Source: Amphibacillus sp. MSJ-3 (GTDB lineage Bacteria > Bacillota > Bacilli > Bacillales > Amphibacillaceae). Taken from it: a DNA stretch of 64,000 nt. Made by a program: the position numbers and the translations under genes. The notes under the pieces were generated by a model that was not told the DNA's origin, ran no database searches, and worked only from the letters and a program-made list of their open reading frames with translations. Within the stretch, counting starts at the first letter, position 1, and each line of letters starts with the position of its first letter. Below are positions 29,894-40,485 of this stretch, piece after piece. The stretch spans positions 62,001 through 126,000 of the forward strand of contig NZ_JAHLQM010000001.1 of NCBI RefSeq assembly GCF_018919165.1, written 5' to 3'.

Positions 29894-29949
29894 ACACCTC
29901 TAAACCATTTAAGTCGTGATGAATCTATTTAAATGATCCTGATATCAAA

Positions 29950-29976
29950 AAGGAATCCAGTATTTAATGGATTCCC
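29950..29976 (-). terminator. Terminator of trxA
   Basis: GGAATCCA pairs with TGGATTCC around an 8-base loop; the minus strand then reads TTTTTGAT. Confidence 0.75.
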
Positions 29977-30016
29977 TCTTGATTTTAACTGAGTTATGTC
30001 CCAGTCTCTTAAATAA

Positions 30017-30331
30017 TTATGCATATTGATTAATTCTAGCTTCAAGCGTTTCTTTAGGTTGGAAACCAATAACTTTGTCAACTACTTCTCCATCCTTAAA
30101 GAAGATCAATGTTGGGATACTCATCACGCCAAACTTTCCTGCCGTTTCTTGGTTATCATCAACATTTAATTTAACAATTTTAATTTTATCTCCCATTTCA
30201 TCTGCAAGTTCTTCTAGGATGGGTCCAATCATTTTACACGGTCCACACCAAGGTGCCCAGAAATCAACTAAAACTAATCCTGAACCTGTATCTTTTGAAA
30301 AGTCCGCATCTGTTGTATTCACAATTGCCAT
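30017..30331 (-). CDS. trxA: Thioredoxin
   Basis: A 104-residue cytoplasmic thiol-disulphide oxidoreductase. The active site is [11 protein letters not shown] (Cys29 and Cys32), with the cis-proline loop [12 protein letters not shown]. Length and sequence are classic TrxA. It follows mutS2 at some distance and precedes uvrC; in B. subtilis etfA and etfB lie directly upstream, and they are absent here. Confidence 0.97.
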   Translation of the reverse strand: MAIVNTTDADFSKDTGSGLVLVDFWAPWCGPCKMIGPILEELADEMGDKIKIVKLNVDDNQETAGKFGVMSIPTLIFFKDGEVVDKVIGFQPKETLEARINQYA

Positions 30332-30483
30332 TATAATTTCCTCCTCAACGATATAACTTTATCTTTCTCAGTTGCTAGTATACCACCGTGGGCATTCGAT
30401 AGCCAGTACTCTGCTCAATCCTAGTATGTTCAATGAGCAAGCATTGATACACCTGATTTTATCAGAACTTTCGATGATTAGAT

Positions 30484-32838
30484 TTAGTTTAATTCAAAAA
30501 TAGTTACACCACTTCCTCCTTCATTCATACCGCCAGGTCTAGCACTTGAAATTTGTCGATGTCGTTTGGCAAATTCCTGAACACCTTTTCTTAATGCACC
30601 AGTACCTTTCCCATGAATAATAGTTACACGTGGATAACCAGCTAATATAGCATCATCAATGTACTTTTCTAAATCTTGAAGTGCATCTTCATAACGTTCA
30701 CCGCGTAAATCTAATTCTGTTTTCACGTGATAGTTTGCGCCTTTTACTGTTGCAAGTGGTTGTTCAACAATCGGGTTTTCACGCTTAAGCAAACGCAAAT
30801 CCTTTTTCTTCGCTTTGATTTTCATTACACCGATCTGAACTTGGCATTCCTCCTCATCACTAACTTCAATTATCGTTCCAGTTTGATTAAGCGTTAGTAC
30901 TTTAACTTCATCTCCAGCTTTTAATACTTGTTTTGGATTATTTCGTCTTGTTGAATCGGAGTCTTGGTCTTTTTTTGATAAATGGGGTTGAAGCTGATCA
31001 AAACGTTTTCTTGCTTCAATCCATTCATGCTCTTTTAATGCTGTCTCATGTTGCTTCTCACGTAATGAAGCAACGATTTGCTCGGCTTCTTGTCGAGCTT
31101 TTTCAAGAGCCTTTTGTGCTTTTTCTTCTGCCTTTTGATATAAATGTTCTCGTTCTTGTTCTAGTTGATTCCATTCTTTAACAAGCTGATTTCGTAAACG
31201 CTCCGCTTCAAGCAAGGTTCTTTCAGCATCAACATAGTTTTGTTCTGCTCGCCTTCTCGCTGTATCTAGTGATTCGATCATGTGTTCAACACTCTTAGTG
31301 TCTGTCCCAATTAATTGTTTTGCAGCACTAATTAAATCTTGTTCTAATCCTAATCGTCGTGATATTTCAAATGCATTACTTCGCCCTGGTACACCAATTA
31401 ACAAGCGGTAAGTTGGTTGTAGTGATTGAATATCAAATTCTACCGAAGCATTAACGACACCCGCCCGGTTATAGCCATATGCTTTTAACTCTGGATAGTG
31501 TGTTGTCGCAATAATTCTGGCTTGTCTTTTCACAACATCATCTAAAATGGCCATCGCTAGGGCTGCACCTTCTTGAGGATCTGTACCGGCTCCCAACTCA
31601 TCAAAGAGAACCAAGCTTTTCTGATTGACTTGTTTTAAAATAGCAACAATATTCGTCATATGTGATGAAAAAGTACTTAAACTTTGCTCAATCGACTGTT
31701 CATCACCGATAACTGCAAAAACCTTTTCAAACACAGCTAGTTGACAACCATCTAAAGCAGGTACCTGTAGTCCTGATTGTGCCATCAATGTACATAAGCC
31801 AACCAACTTCAAGGTGACGGTTTTCCCCCCTGTATTCGGTCCAGTAATCACAATTGCATGATAATCTTTTCCCAATAAAATATCATTTGCGACCACCTCA
31901 TCCTCATCTAATAAAGGATGGCGTGCTTGCTTCATGTCAATAATCCCTTCATCATTCATCCGGGGCATAGCAGCTTTCATCGTTTGACCAAGTTTGGCTC
32001 TAGCAAAAATAAAATCTAACTGTGTCAAGTGTTTAATATTTTCCAAAAGATAATGACGATTGTCAGCGATTTTCTCAGAGAGTTTTATCAAAATTCGTTC
32101 AATTTCACTTTTTTCTTCGGCTTTGGCTTCAGATAAAATATTATTTATTTCGACAACAGACTGTGGTTCCATGAAAAGTGTTTGTCCTGAAGATGATTGG
32201 TCATGGACAATGCCTCCAACGACACCACGATATTCTTGTTTAACTGGTAAAACATAGCGATCATTTCGAATCGTTATAATTGCATCTGAGAGCATTTTAC
32301 TTTTTGACTTTGTAAAGTTTTCGAGACGATCACGAATTCGACTTTCACTTGTTCTTATTTTTGCTCGAATTGAACGGAGTTTGCTTGATGCACCATCCAT
32401 TACATACCCATGTGAATCAATACAATTTCTTATTTCCCCTTCTAAATGGTTGAGTGGTTCAATCGCTGTCACAAGTTGTCTAATGATTGGTATTGCCAAT
32501 TCTTCAGCATCAATATTTTCAATAAAATAGCGTAATTGCTTCCCCCCATAAATAGTATCCGCAATTTGAATACATTCAGATGCATTCAAGCTACCACCAA
32601 TTTCCACACGCTTTAAACTAGGTTTAATATCTGTTATGCCTCCAAACGGTATATGACCATACAGTCGAATAATTTGACTAGCTTGATCAGTCTCCGCCTG
32701 TAAATGCTCCACAACTGCTAATTCAGTTGCGGGTTTAATTTGTTTCGCACGCTCTTTACCTAATGAAGAAGCGGCTTGATCAACTAATTGCTCAATAATT
32801 TTATCAAAATCTAAAGTTTGATAAATTTTTTTATTCAT
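30484..32838 (-). CDS. mutS2: Endonuclease MutS2
   Basis: A 784-residue MutS2 protein. The MutS-type ATPase has Walker [13 protein letters not shown] (about residue 335) and [19 protein letters not shown] long coiled coil (about 520-640) with a Lys/Glu-rich run follows. The C-terminal Smr domain has [13 protein letters not shown] and [12 protein letters not shown]. MutS2 limits recombination and, in B. subtilis, acts in rescue of collided ribosomes. It starts five bases after polX, forming an operon polX-mutS2 as in B. subtilis (polX-mutSB). Confidence 0.95.
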   Translation of the reverse strand: MNKKIYQTLDFDKIIEQLVDQAASSLGKERAKQIKPATELAVVEHLQAETDQASQIIRLYGHIPFGGITDIKPSLKRVEIGGSLNASECIQIADTIYGGKQLRYFIENIDAEELAIPIIRQLVTAIEPLNHLEGEIRNCIDSHGYVMDGASSKLRSIRAKIRTSESRIRDRLENFTKSKSKMLSDAIITIRNDRYVLPVKQEYRGVVGGIVHDQSSSGQTLFMEPQSVVEINNILSEAKAEEKSEIERILIKLSEKIADNRHYLLENIKHLTQLDFIFARAKLGQTMKAAMPRMNDEGIIDMKQARHPLLDEDEVVANDILLGKDYHAIVITGPNTGGKTVTLKLVGLCTLMAQSGLQVPALDGCQLAVFEKVFAVIGDEQSIEQSLSTFSSHMTNIVAILKQVNQKSLVLFDELGAGTDPQEGAALAMAILDDVVKRQARIIATTHYPELKAYGYNRAGVVNASVEFDIQSLQPTYRLLIGVPGRSNAFEISRRLGLEQDLISAAKQLIGTDTKSVEHMIESLDTARRRAEQNYVDAERTLLEAERLRNQLVKEWNQLEQEREHLYQKAEEKAQKALEKARQEAEQIVASLREKQHETALKEHEWIEARKRFDQLQPHLSKKDQDSDSTRRNNPKQVLKAGDEVKVLTLNQTGTIIEVSDEEECQVQIGVMKIKAKKKDLRLLKRENPIVEQPLATVKGANYHVKTELDLRGERYEDALQDLEKYIDDAILAGYPRVTIIHGKGTGALRKGVQEFAKRHRQISSARPGGMNEGGSGVTIFELN

Positions 32839-32843
32839 TTAGA

Positions 32844-34571
32844 TCACCTATTTTCTTTTTTACTGAAGAAAGCTTGTAGTTTATCCAATGACCAAGTATT
32901 AACGACTGTTTCAGGTTTTAACCAGCCTCTTCTTGCAACTCGAACCCCTTGTTTCATGAAATCTAAGCTATCTTTATTATGTGCATCTGTATTAATTGCA
33001 ATTTTAACCCCTTTATCTTGTGCCTTTTTAACCCATTCTGCTGATAAATCAAAGCGTTTTGGATTCGCATTTAACTCCAGAATTGTGTTTGTTTCTTTTG
33101 CTTTATCAATCAGGTGGTCTAAATTTACTTGATAACCTTCACGTTTACCAATGATTCTCCCTGTTGGATGAGCGATTAACTTAACATATGGATTTTCCAT
33201 TGCAAGGTTTAAACGATTCATGATTTCTTCTTCCGATTGATTAAAACTAGAATGAATTGCTGCAATCACAAAGTCCATTTCTTGTAAAAAGTCGTCATCA
33301 AAATCTAAACGCCCATCAGGTAAAATATCCATTTCTACTCCTGCTAATATCGATATTTCTGGATATAATTGACGTAAGCGTTCAATTTCTTCTCTCTGTT
33401 TACTTAATCTTGTTTCATTTAATCCATTAGCTACTCGTAAAAACTTTGAATGATCTGTAATCGCTATATACTCATAGTTTCGTTCAAGCGCGAACTGAAC
33501 CATTTCTTCAATAGATTGACCTCCGTCACTCCATGTGGTGTGCATATGTAGGTCACCTTTTATTTGTTCCTCTTCGATCAATGAAACATGATTTTCAAAA
33601 GCTTCAATTTCACCTTGAGCTTCCCTCAATTCAGGAGGGATGTTATTTAAACCAAAATGATTAAAAAAAGCTTCTTCGGTTTCGAACGTTTTTATTTCTC
33701 CTGTATCTAAGCTCTCTACGCCATACTCACTTATTTTTTCACCTTGTTCCTTTGCCCGTTGACGCATAGCTACATTATGGTCTTTTGATCCGGTAAAGTG
33801 ATGTAAGGTTGTTGGAAATTGCTGATCTGTTACAATTCGAAAATCAACTGACACATCATATTTATCAGACAATACGATCGATACTTTAGTATCTCCAGCA
33901 GAGATAACTTCCTTCAGATCAGGAATATTTAATAAGCTCTCTTTTACAATTCTAGGTTGATTTGTTGCAATAATAAAATCAAGATCTTTGATTGTCTCTC
34001 GCATTCTCCGCATGCTTCCCGCAATCGAAAACCGTTCTATTTCATCAATTTTATCCAGGTATGTTTCAAGCTTTTTTGCCAGTTGAAGCATGTCGTCAAT
34101 CGGCAACCGATCTGGTCGGGAACCTGCTTCAACAATCGCTTTTAAGATATTTTGTTCTGTTTTCTTTCCGAAGCCTTTTAAAGCTGATACTTCACCAGCT
34201 TCACATGCTCGCTTTAAACTTTCTTGATCAACAATATTTAATTCTTGATATAGTCGGGCTAGCTTTTTGCCACCTAAGCCCGGTAGCTCGAGTAGGGGAA
34301 TTAATCCCTTTGGCACATCAGCTTCAAGTTCAGTCAATGTCGTAGAAACGCCCTGTTTGATATATTCACTAATCGTCTTTGCTGTTCCTTTGCCAATCCC
34401 CTTAATTTGAGTAAAATCATCAATTTCGCTTAATGCACGTTCATCTATTTCAAGTGCTTGAGCTGCTTTTCGGTAAGCGGAAATTCTAAAGGGATTCTCC
34501 CCCTTTAACTCTAAGTAAATAGCGATTTGTTCTAATAACTGAATGACATCTTTTTTATTAACTTGCTTCAT
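32844..34571 (-). CDS. polX: DNA polymerase/3'-5' exonuclease PolX
   Basis: A 575-residue family X polymerase. The N-terminal 8-kDa domain (IQLLEQIAIYLELKGENPFR) is followed by HhH motifs (FTQIKGIGKGTAKTI, PGLGGKKLARLYQEL). The palm nucleotidyltransferase has GSMRRMRETIKDLDFIIA. The C-terminal PHP domain (about 340-575) has DLHMHTTWSDG, ITDHS and INTDAHN; it gives the Mn-dependent exonuclease. Role: base-excision repair gap filling. The start ATG at 34571 has GGAGGTG upstream; a further in-frame ATG lies at 34589. Confidence 0.95.
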   Translation of the reverse strand: MKQVNKKDVIQLLEQIAIYLELKGENPFRISAYRKAAQALEIDERALSEIDDFTQIKGIGKGTAKTISEYIKQGVSTTLTELEADVPKGLIPLLELPGLGGKKLARLYQELNIVDQESLKRACEAGEVSALKGFGKKTEQNILKAIVEAGSRPDRLPIDDMLQLAKKLETYLDKIDEIERFSIAGSMRRMRETIKDLDFIIATNQPRIVKESLLNIPDLKEVISAGDTKVSIVLSDKYDVSVDFRIVTDQQFPTTLHHFTGSKDHNVAMRQRAKEQGEKISEYGVESLDTGEIKTFETEEAFFNHFGLNNIPPELREAQGEIEAFENHVSLIEEEQIKGDLHMHTTWSDGGQSIEEMVQFALERNYEYIAITDHSKFLRVANGLNETRLSKQREEIERLRQLYPEISILAGVEMDILPDGRLDFDDDFLQEMDFVIAAIHSSFNQSEEEIMNRLNLAMENPYVKLIAHPTGRIIGKREGYQVNLDHLIDKAKETNTILELNANPKRFDLSAEWVKKAQDKGVKIAINTDAHNKDSLDFMKQGVRVARRGWLKPETVVNTWSLDKLQAFFSKKENR

Positions 34572-34717
34572 GCCCGCACCTCCATCCATGATGTCGAGAT
34601 AAGTTTTTTTAGAAACGACTGATTAACCCTTCGATAGCCATTAAAGGACAACCATACTCCCAGCTGGCAACTTGAAATGTTCTTGCCAATCCTATTTATT
34701 AAGCAATTTCGCAAGGA

Positions 34718-34748
34718 AAAACCCTTGCATTCATAATGACAAGGGTTA
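34718..34748 (-). terminator. Terminator of zapA-cvpA
   Basis: AACCCTTG pairs with CAAGGGTT around a 12-base loop; the minus strand continues with TTTTCC. It overlaps the cvpA stop. Confidence 0.8.
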
Positions 34749-35288
34749 ACTATTAATCATATGTTCAAACCACAAGGATTTAATTTGTTCAGAAAACACA
34801 GGGGTTTGTTCAATCATAAATCTCGCTATACTAGAACCCTCTAATAAAGATTGGATTTGGCCAATGGGTAATAAAGAAAGAATAAAAACAACTATAAACA
34901 CGATTAAATATTGTTCAATAAAACCAATGACTACACCAAGAACCCCATTCACAACATTTAAAATCGGCAAATCTGCCACGAAATCTAGCATTGAGCTCAC
35001 AATACTTGTCACTATTTTTGTTCCGAAGAAAAGAATAGCAAAAGCAATCATATTATAATAAGCATTTTCTAACATAAGTGTTTCACTAAAAAATGCCCAA
35101 TCTTCTTCTAATAGACGTGGATATGGGATCAACATTTCTAAATGGGGTGCAAGGCTCCCGTAAAAATAAACAGCAACAAAGAAAGCAATAAAAAAACCGA
35201 TAAAGTGAAATGTTTGTAAAATAAATCCTCGTTTTAATCCACGTAAAATCCCTAAAACAAGTAATCCTAATATAATTATATCTAACAT
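34746..35288 (-). CDS. yshB: CvpA-family membrane protein (YshB)
   Basis: A 180-residue protein with four transmembrane segments of the CvpA family. The family hallmark GLKRGFILQTFHFIGFFIAF lies at about residues 16-35. The start ATG at 35288 lies five bases past the zapA stop, matching B. subtilis yshB, which starts MLD. A longer in-frame extension would overlap zapA and is unlikely. Named after a colicin V production protein of E. coli; the actual role in Bacillales is unknown. Confidence 0.88.
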   Translation of the reverse strand: MLDIIILGLLVLGILRGLKRGFILQTFHFIGFFIAFFVAVYFYGSLAPHLEMLIPYPRLLEEDWAFFSETLMLENAYYNMIAFAILFFGTKIVTSIVSSMLDFVADLPILNVVNGVLGVVIGFIEQYLIVFIVVFILSLLPIGQIQSLLEGSSIARFMIEQTPVFSEQIKSLWFEHMINS

Positions 35289-35292
35289 AAGC

Positions 35293-35556
35293 TTATAAAT
35301 CCTCTTTCTCTTCCATTTTTTTGCGTAACTGTTCATAATCATCTTTAAGCTTTAAATAATCATTAACGGTATTAACAGCTGTTAGAACAGCTAATCGTGT
35401 TGTATCTAAGCTTTTATTTACTTGATAAATTTCATGCATCTTGTCATCTACGATGCTCGCAACCAGCCGTGTATGATGAACACTTTCATTACCGATAATC
35501 GTGTAGGTTCTACCATAGATATCAACGGTCGTCCGTGTTTTTTTCGTTTGGGACAC
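35293..35556 (-). CDS. zapA: Cell division protein ZapA
   Basis: An 87-residue FtsZ-ring-associated protein. The N-terminal strand-loop VDIYGRTYTIIGNES and the LVASIVDDKMHEIYQVNK helix are typical. The C-terminal coiled coil is rich in Lys and Glu. It promotes FtsZ filament bundling. It lies directly upstream of yshB with almost no spacing and is divergent from rnhC, as in B. subtilis. Confidence 0.93.
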   Translation of the reverse strand: MSQTKKTRTTVDIYGRTYTIIGNESVHHTRLVASIVDDKMHEIYQVNKSLDTTRLAVLTAVNTVNDYLKLKDDYEQLRKKMEEKEDL

Positions 35557-35678
35557 ACAAATCCCCCCCTCTATTAACTCCTGATACTTATCTTACCATG
35601 AACAACTTGTTTAGGAAACTATTCTATTCAATGTTTATTTGATATAATGGATCTAATAACTTTTCAAAAGGAGAGCAT

Positions 35679-36611
35679 ATGGGACAAATAGTACTTCAAT
35701 TATCAAATGAAACTTTATTGAAAATGAAAGAAACATACCATAAATTTTTAATAGCAACACCCCCTGGCGCTCTTTTTTCAGCAAGAACGGCAAATACAAC
35801 CATTACAGCTTATAAATCAGGAAAGGTACTTTTTCAAGGGAAAACCCCAGAAGTTGAAGCAAATAAATGGGGGAGCGCTCTTCCCAATCAAAAACATGCT
35901 CACAAAAAAAAGGAGACTAAACACCGCTACCTTCCGGACCAAGATCTATTTACAGCATCAATCATCGGTTCCGACGAAGCTGGTACAGGTGATTACTTTG
36001 GACCAATAACAGTAAGTGCTGCCTATGTAAAAAGTGATCAAATTGAACTTCTTAAAGAACTCGGTGTACGTGATTCAAAAAGTTTATCCGATCAATCAAT
36101 TTTAGATATCGCCCAACAGATTTTTTTATTAGAGATCCCCTATTCCTTAATGATTTTACCTAATCCTAAGTATAATCAATTGCAAAAGGAAGGTTGGTCC
36201 CAAGGGAAAATGAAAACGATGTTGCATGATGCTGCGATTAACAGTCTATTAAGCAAAATCTCACCAATAAAACCAGACGGTATCTTAATTGACCAATTCT
36301 CCGAACCACATGTTTATCTCAATCATCTGAAAAGTGAGAATAAAATATTACCGGATTCAACTTACTTTATAACAAAAGCTGAAAGTCAATCTACTGCTGT
36401 TGCAACAGCATCGATTATTGCCCGGGCTAGCTTCGTTGGAGAGATCAGTCGACTAAGCAAACAAGTTGGCTTTACGTTACCAAAAGGAGCTTCAGCTAAA
36501 GTAGACCAAGCGGCTAGCTATATTATTCAAAAAAAAGGTGTCGCTTATTTACACAATGTAGCAAAGGTTCATTTTGCTAATACAAAAAAGGCATTATCCC
36601 ATTTAAAATAG
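35679..36611 (+). CDS. rnhC: Ribonuclease HIII
   Basis: A 310-residue RNase HIII that cuts RNA-DNA hybrids. The N-terminal TBP-like substrate-binding domain covers about residues 1-85. The catalytic domain starts with GSDEAGTGDYFGPITVSA, with the catalytic Asp-Glu at about residues 99-100. Further acidic residues lie in GVRDSKSLSD and ILIDQFSEP. The gene is on the plus strand, divergent from zapA and convergent with pheT, as in B. subtilis. The ATG follows AAAGGAGAG. Confidence 0.95.
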   Translation: MGQIVLQLSNETLLKMKETYHKFLIATPPGALFSARTANTTITAYKSGKVLFQGKTPEVEANKWGSALPNQKHAHKKKETKHRYLPDQDLFTASIIGSDEAGTGDYFGPITVSAAYVKSDQIELLKELGVRDSKSLSDQSILDIAQQIFLLEIPYSLMILPNPKYNQLQKEGWSQGKMKTMLHDAAINSLLSKISPIKPDGILIDQFSEPHVYLNHLKSENKILPDSTYFITKAESQSTAVATASIIARASFVGEISRLSKQVGFTLPKGASAKVDQAASYIIQKKGVAYLHNVAKVHFANTKKALSHLK

Positions 36612-36625
36612 GATAATGTCTTTTC
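36588..36625. terminator. Bidirectional terminator between rnhC and pheT
   Basis: GCATTATCC pairs with GGATAATGTC around AT-rich loop sequence; TTTTCTCTTTTT follows on the plus strand and CTTTTTTG on the minus strand. Confidence 0.8.
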
Positions 36626-36637
36626 TCTTTTTAAATA

Positions 36638-39064
36638 TTAAGACCGTAGGGTTGCCCCATGAGCTTCTTTAACCTTTTCTAAAATCTCTTGATATGATGC
36701 TTCAACCTCTTCGTCTTTCAATGTTCGATTTGAATTTGCATATAATAGGCTGAGGGCAAGTGATTTCTTACCTTTATTTAAATGTTCACCTTGATAAAGA
36801 TCAAAAACATGAACTTTTTGAAGCCATTCACCAGCAGCTTCTCTGATTGTTTTTTCTAAATCAGCTGCCGTTACCGTTTGATCAACAACAAGAGCAATAT
36901 CACGTGTAATTGAAGGATAACGTAAGATCTTATCAAAATGTGGTTCATCATTGTAAATAGTAAATAAATAATCTAAATCAAGATCAAAGACATAAGTTTC
37001 TTTCAAATCATACTGTTTTTGTATAGTCGGATGCAGTTGACCAATGAATCCAACTGGAACTTCTCCAATAAAGATTTGCGCTGTTCGCCCTGGATGCATC
37101 TGCTTAATTTCAGATTGTCGATATGTTGGCTGTATACGTAAACGCGTAAACAAGCCATCGATAATCCCTTTTAATAAATAAAAATCAACTGTTTTTGCTT
37201 CTTGTTGCCATTGATGTGTCAACCATCTTCCAGTGATTGCCCCACTTGCTCTAAGTTTTTCATCAGGTTGTGTTTGAATGTCTTTTTCTTTTGAAACAAA
37301 GATACTTCCGATTTCATAATAGCTTAGATCTTGTTGTTTACGCGCCACATTATATGAAAGTGTGGCAAGCATCTCTGGCAACAAACTTAATCGAAGCGTA
37401 CTATGCTCTTCACTCATCGGTTTCGATAATCGAATTGGTTTTTCGGCGATTTGAGCAATTTCCGGACTAATAAGCATCTGTGAGCGTGTTTCTGTTGTTA
37501 ACGAATAGGTGATAGTCTCCATTAGTCCTGCACCTTCAAAATATTGTTTCACATAACGTTTTAATAATTGTTTTTTTGTTAACCTTCCAAGTTGTTGATT
37601 TCCCTCTGGAAGTGTATAAGGCAAATTGTCATAACCATAAATACGTGCAACTTCTTCGAGTATGTCTTCAAAGATTTTAATATCTTGGCGGCGTGTTGGG
37701 ATCGTAACTGTAAATGAATCTCCATCCTGTACATATGAAAATGCTAATTTTTCAAATATAAATGCAATCTCTGTTGCGTCAATATTTGTACCAAGTCGGC
37801 TATTAATTCGGTCTACTTCAACTGTTAATTGTTGCTCAGATTTATCGAGCTGGTCATATTCACTGACACCACTTAAGACCTTGCCATTCGCATACTTGGC
37901 TAATAATTTCGCCGCACGTTGACCTGCTAATTTTACTCGATTTGGGTCAAGACCCTTTTCAAAACGAGTGCTTGATTCACTACGTAATTGATGATCTTTT
38001 GAACCCATTCGGACACGTTTACTATCAAAGTAAGCTGCCTCTAGCAAGACTGTCTTCGTTTCTTCTGTTACCTCTGAATTAGCGCCACCCATGACTCCAG
38101 CCAAGGCTGTCGGTTCTTTCCCATTTGTGATTACTAAATGTTCAGGGGTTAATGTGCGGGTTTCATTATCTAATGTAACGATAGTCTCTTGTTCTCTTGC
38201 TCGCCGGACAAGAATTTCATTTGAACCAAATTTATCAAAGTCAAATGCATGTAGCGGTTGTCCATACTCTAATAAAACATAGTTTGTAATATCAACAACA
38301 TTATTAATTGGTCGAATCCCCGCTGCTATCAAATAATTGCGCATCCACAATGGAGCAGGTCCAACTTCTATATCTTTAATTATGAAAGCGCCATAGTAAG
38401 GGGTATCTTCCTTTGCTTCTACATTTACCGTGATGTAGTCACTCACCTGTTCATCAATCACTTCGACATGATGATCAGGTAATTGAATCTTCTTATTCAG
38501 TATAGCAGCCGTTTCATATGCTACACCAAGCATGCTAAGTGCATCTGCACGATTTGGCGTTAAATCAAATTCAAGAATAGCATCATCTAAATTCAGATAC
38601 TCTGTTACATCTTTACCAATTTCCACATCATTAGGAAAGACATAAATCCCATCTTGATCTTCCTTAGATATATATGCTTCTGCTATACCAAGCTCTTGAA
38701 GAGAACAAATCATCCCTTGCGATTCTATACCTCTTAGCTTAGCTTTTTTTATTTTAAAGTTACCTGGTAGCACTGCGCCCGGCTTAGCTACTGCAACCTT
38801 TTGTCCACTTGCAATATTTTGGGCACCACAAACAATCTGTAATGTTTCGTCCCCAACCTCAACCTGACAAACTTTTAATTTATCAGCATTTGGATGTTGC
38901 TCACAGGATGTAACATAACCTACAACAACATTCGTACTCTTTTCTGCTACATAAGATATACCATCTACTTCAATTCCTGCCTTGGTAATTTTACTTGCCA
39001 ATTCTTCAGGTGTATGATGATCTAAATCAACATATTCTTTTAACCAATTTAATGATACACGCAT
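36638..39064 (-). CDS. pheT: Phenylalanine--tRNA ligase beta subunit
   Basis: An 808-residue beta chain of the (alpha-beta)2 synthetase. Domains in order are an EMAP-type tRNA-binding domain (about 40-150), the B3/B4 editing domain (about 210-380), a B5 domain (about 410-480), the catalytic-like core, and the ferredoxin-fold anticodon-binding domain (about 715-808, KILRYPSITRDIALVVD). Length matches Bacillales PheT. It lies 13 bases after pheS and is under the same T-box leader. Confidence 0.97.
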   Translation of the reverse strand: MRVSLNWLKEYVDLDHHTPEELASKITKAGIEVDGISYVAEKSTNVVVGYVTSCEQHPNADKLKVCQVEVGDETLQIVCGAQNIASGQKVAVAKPGAVLPGNFKIKKAKLRGIESQGMICSLQELGIAEAYISKEDQDGIYVFPNDVEIGKDVTEYLNLDDAILEFDLTPNRADALSMLGVAYETAAILNKKIQLPDHHVEVIDEQVSDYITVNVEAKEDTPYYGAFIIKDIEVGPAPLWMRNYLIAAGIRPINNVVDITNYVLLEYGQPLHAFDFDKFGSNEILVRRAREQETIVTLDNETRTLTPEHLVITNGKEPTALAGVMGGANSEVTEETKTVLLEAAYFDSKRVRMGSKDHQLRSESSTRFEKGLDPNRVKLAGQRAAKLLAKYANGKVLSGVSEYDQLDKSEQQLTVEVDRINSRLGTNIDATEIAFIFEKLAFSYVQDGDSFTVTIPTRRQDIKIFEDILEEVARIYGYDNLPYTLPEGNQQLGRLTKKQLLKRYVKQYFEGAGLMETITYSLTTETRSQMLISPEIAQIAEKPIRLSKPMSEEHSTLRLSLLPEMLATLSYNVARKQQDLSYYEIGSIFVSKEKDIQTQPDEKLRASGAITGRWLTHQWQQEAKTVDFYLLKGIIDGLFTRLRIQPTYRQSEIKQMHPGRTAQIFIGEVPVGFIGQLHPTIQKQYDLKETYVFDLDLDYLFTIYNDEPHFDKILRYPSITRDIALVVDQTVTAADLEKTIREAAGEWLQKVHVFDLYQGEHLNKGKKSLALSLLYANSNRTLKDEEVEASYQEILEKVKEAHGATLRS

Positions 39065-39076
39065 GTTTTTACCTCC

Positions 39077-40114
39077 TTATTGTGCTCGATGATATTGTTC
39101 TAAGAAACGACGATCATTTGTATAAAAATGACGAATATCATCAATACCATATTTCAACATTGCAATCCGCTCTGGTCCCATACCAAATGCAAAACCACTA
39201 TAGACTTTCGGATCATAACCAGCCATTTTTAGAACATTTGGATGAACCATGCCACCGCCTAGTATTTCAATCCAACCTGTTTGCTTACAAACTGAACACC
39301 CTTCTCCTTGGCATACCTTACATGAAATATCCATTTCAACGGAGGGTTCCGTAAATGGGAAAAAGCTTGGTCTTAATCGAATTTCACGTTCAGCTCCAAA
39401 GAACTGTTTAGCAAATTGATTAAGTACCCCTTTTAAATCACTCATGCGCACATTTTTATCAACATATAATCCTTCAACTTGAGTGAATTGGTGGGAGTGG
39501 GTCGCATCATCTGTATCACGACGGTATACTTTACCAGGGCAAATCATTTTAACCGGCTTACTTCCCTGGTATTCACCCATTGTTCTAGCCTGAACTGGTG
39601 AAGTATGTGTTCGCATTAATAAGTCTTCTGTAATATAAAATGAGTCTTGCATATCGCGAGCAGGGTGATCTTTTGGTAAATTAAGTGCCTCAAAGTTATA
39701 ATAATCTGTTTCAACCTCTGGACCTTCTCTTACTTCAAACCCCATCCCAATAAATAAATCTTCAATTTCTGAAATGATATGTGTTAATAAATGTGGTCCA
39801 CCAACTTGAACGGGACGACCGGGTAGGGTAACATCAATTGTTTCAGATTTCAACTGCTCATTTAATACCGCTTCCTCAATAACAGCTTTCTTTGTTTCGA
39901 TTGCTTCAGTAATTGTTTCACGAACCTTATTGGCCAATTCACCAATTATTGGGCGTTCTTCCTTGGATAGCTTACCCATTCCTCGTAAGACTTCCGTAAT
40001 CGGTCCCTTTTTCCCTAAATATGAAACACGTATTTTTTGGAAATCAGCTAAAGTATCTGCTTTTTCAACTTGTTTAAGTGCTTCGGCTTGTAGTGCATGT
40101 AGTTTTTCTTTCAT
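39077..40114 (-). CDS. pheS: Phenylalanine--tRNA ligase alpha subunit
   Basis: A 345-residue class II catalytic subunit that charges tRNA-Phe. The coiled-coil N-terminus ([18 protein letters not shown]) and the motif 2 and 3 regions ([37 protein letters not shown]) are complete. A four-cysteine cluster [12 protein letters not shown] is present, as in many Bacillales. The ATG at 40114 follows GAGGAGG; an upstream frame extension to 40153 passes through the leader and is not used. It is preceded by a T-box leader. Confidence 0.97.
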   Translation of the reverse strand: MKEKLHALQAEALKQVEKADTLADFQKIRVSYLGKKGPITEVLRGMGKLSKEERPIIGELANKVRETITEAIETKKAVIEEAVLNEQLKSETIDVTLPGRPVQVGGPHLLTHIISEIEDLFIGMGFEVREGPEVETDYYNFEALNLPKDHPARDMQDSFYITEDLLMRTHTSPVQARTMGEYQGSKPVKMICPGKVYRRDTDDATHSHQFTQVEGLYVDKNVRMSDLKGVLNQFAKQFFGAEREIRLRPSFFPFTEPSVEMDISCKVCQGEGCSVCKQTGWIEILGGGMVHPNVLKMAGYDPKVYSGFAFGMGPERIAMLKYGIDDIRHFYTNDRRFLEQYHRAQ

Positions 40115-40154
40115 AAAAAATACCTCCTCATTTTTGAATTTATAATAGATCAAT

Positions 40155-40450
40155 CCATTAATAAAAGAATAGAAAAAAAGCCTGCATCCCTTAAAAAGGG
40201 ACGAGGCTTAGCAATCGCGGTACCACCCTTGTTGGCAAAAAAATTGCCCACTTCATTGTTTTAACGGATTCATAAATCCGGAACGTTCTTACTTGTCTAA
40301 TCAAGGTCCCAAACGTCAGCTCCAGAGTGAAAATTCAGTTTTTTTCAATGCGCCTACTTTCAGTCAAGGTAGGTCGTTCCTGATTCATTGTTTATTAAAA
40401 AACTTACTCGCTCTTTCTTTGCTTTTAAATATATTAGCTATAATTATAGA
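40155..40450 (-). promoter_or_regulatory. T-box leader of pheST
   Basis: The minus strand has the T-box sequence AAGGGTGGTACCGCGAT at about 40214-40230. A terminator pairs GCCTCGTCCC with GGGATGCAGGC and ends in TTTTTTTC (about 40172-40206). The specifier is TTC at 40329-40331, in GAATTTTCACTCTGGAGC, which encodes phenylalanine. Uncharged tRNA-Phe should promote antitermination of pheS-pheT. Confidence 0.96.
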
Positions 40451-40485
40451 AAATTTACTGGTCATTTGCAACTTATTTTAAGTAT

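Larger units (their letters stand above)
29340..30012 (-). mobile_element. IS1182-like element remnant
   Basis: A plus-strand GGATGAGACAAAACTAGTCT near 29343 and, in inverted orientation, GACTGGGACATAACTCAGT near 29990-30008 share the pattern GrGACAwAACT. They look like diverged terminal inverted repeats. Between them lie a transposase C-terminal fragment (29420-29590) and a GC-rich repeat (29683-29893). At about 670 bp, the element is far shorter than an intact one (about 1.6-2 kb). The right end touches the trxA stop at 30017. Confidence 0.5.

Noticed and set aside
29667-29897. 76-residue minus-strand ORF over the GC-rich repeat
   Set aside because: Coincides with repeat R3; open only because the sequence is G+C-rich.
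33957-34345. Plus-strand ORFs opposite polX
   Set aside because: Antisense shadows without start signals.
38995-39354. 119-residue plus-strand ORF across pheT/pheS
   Set aside because: Antisense to two well-supported genes; no promoter or binding site.
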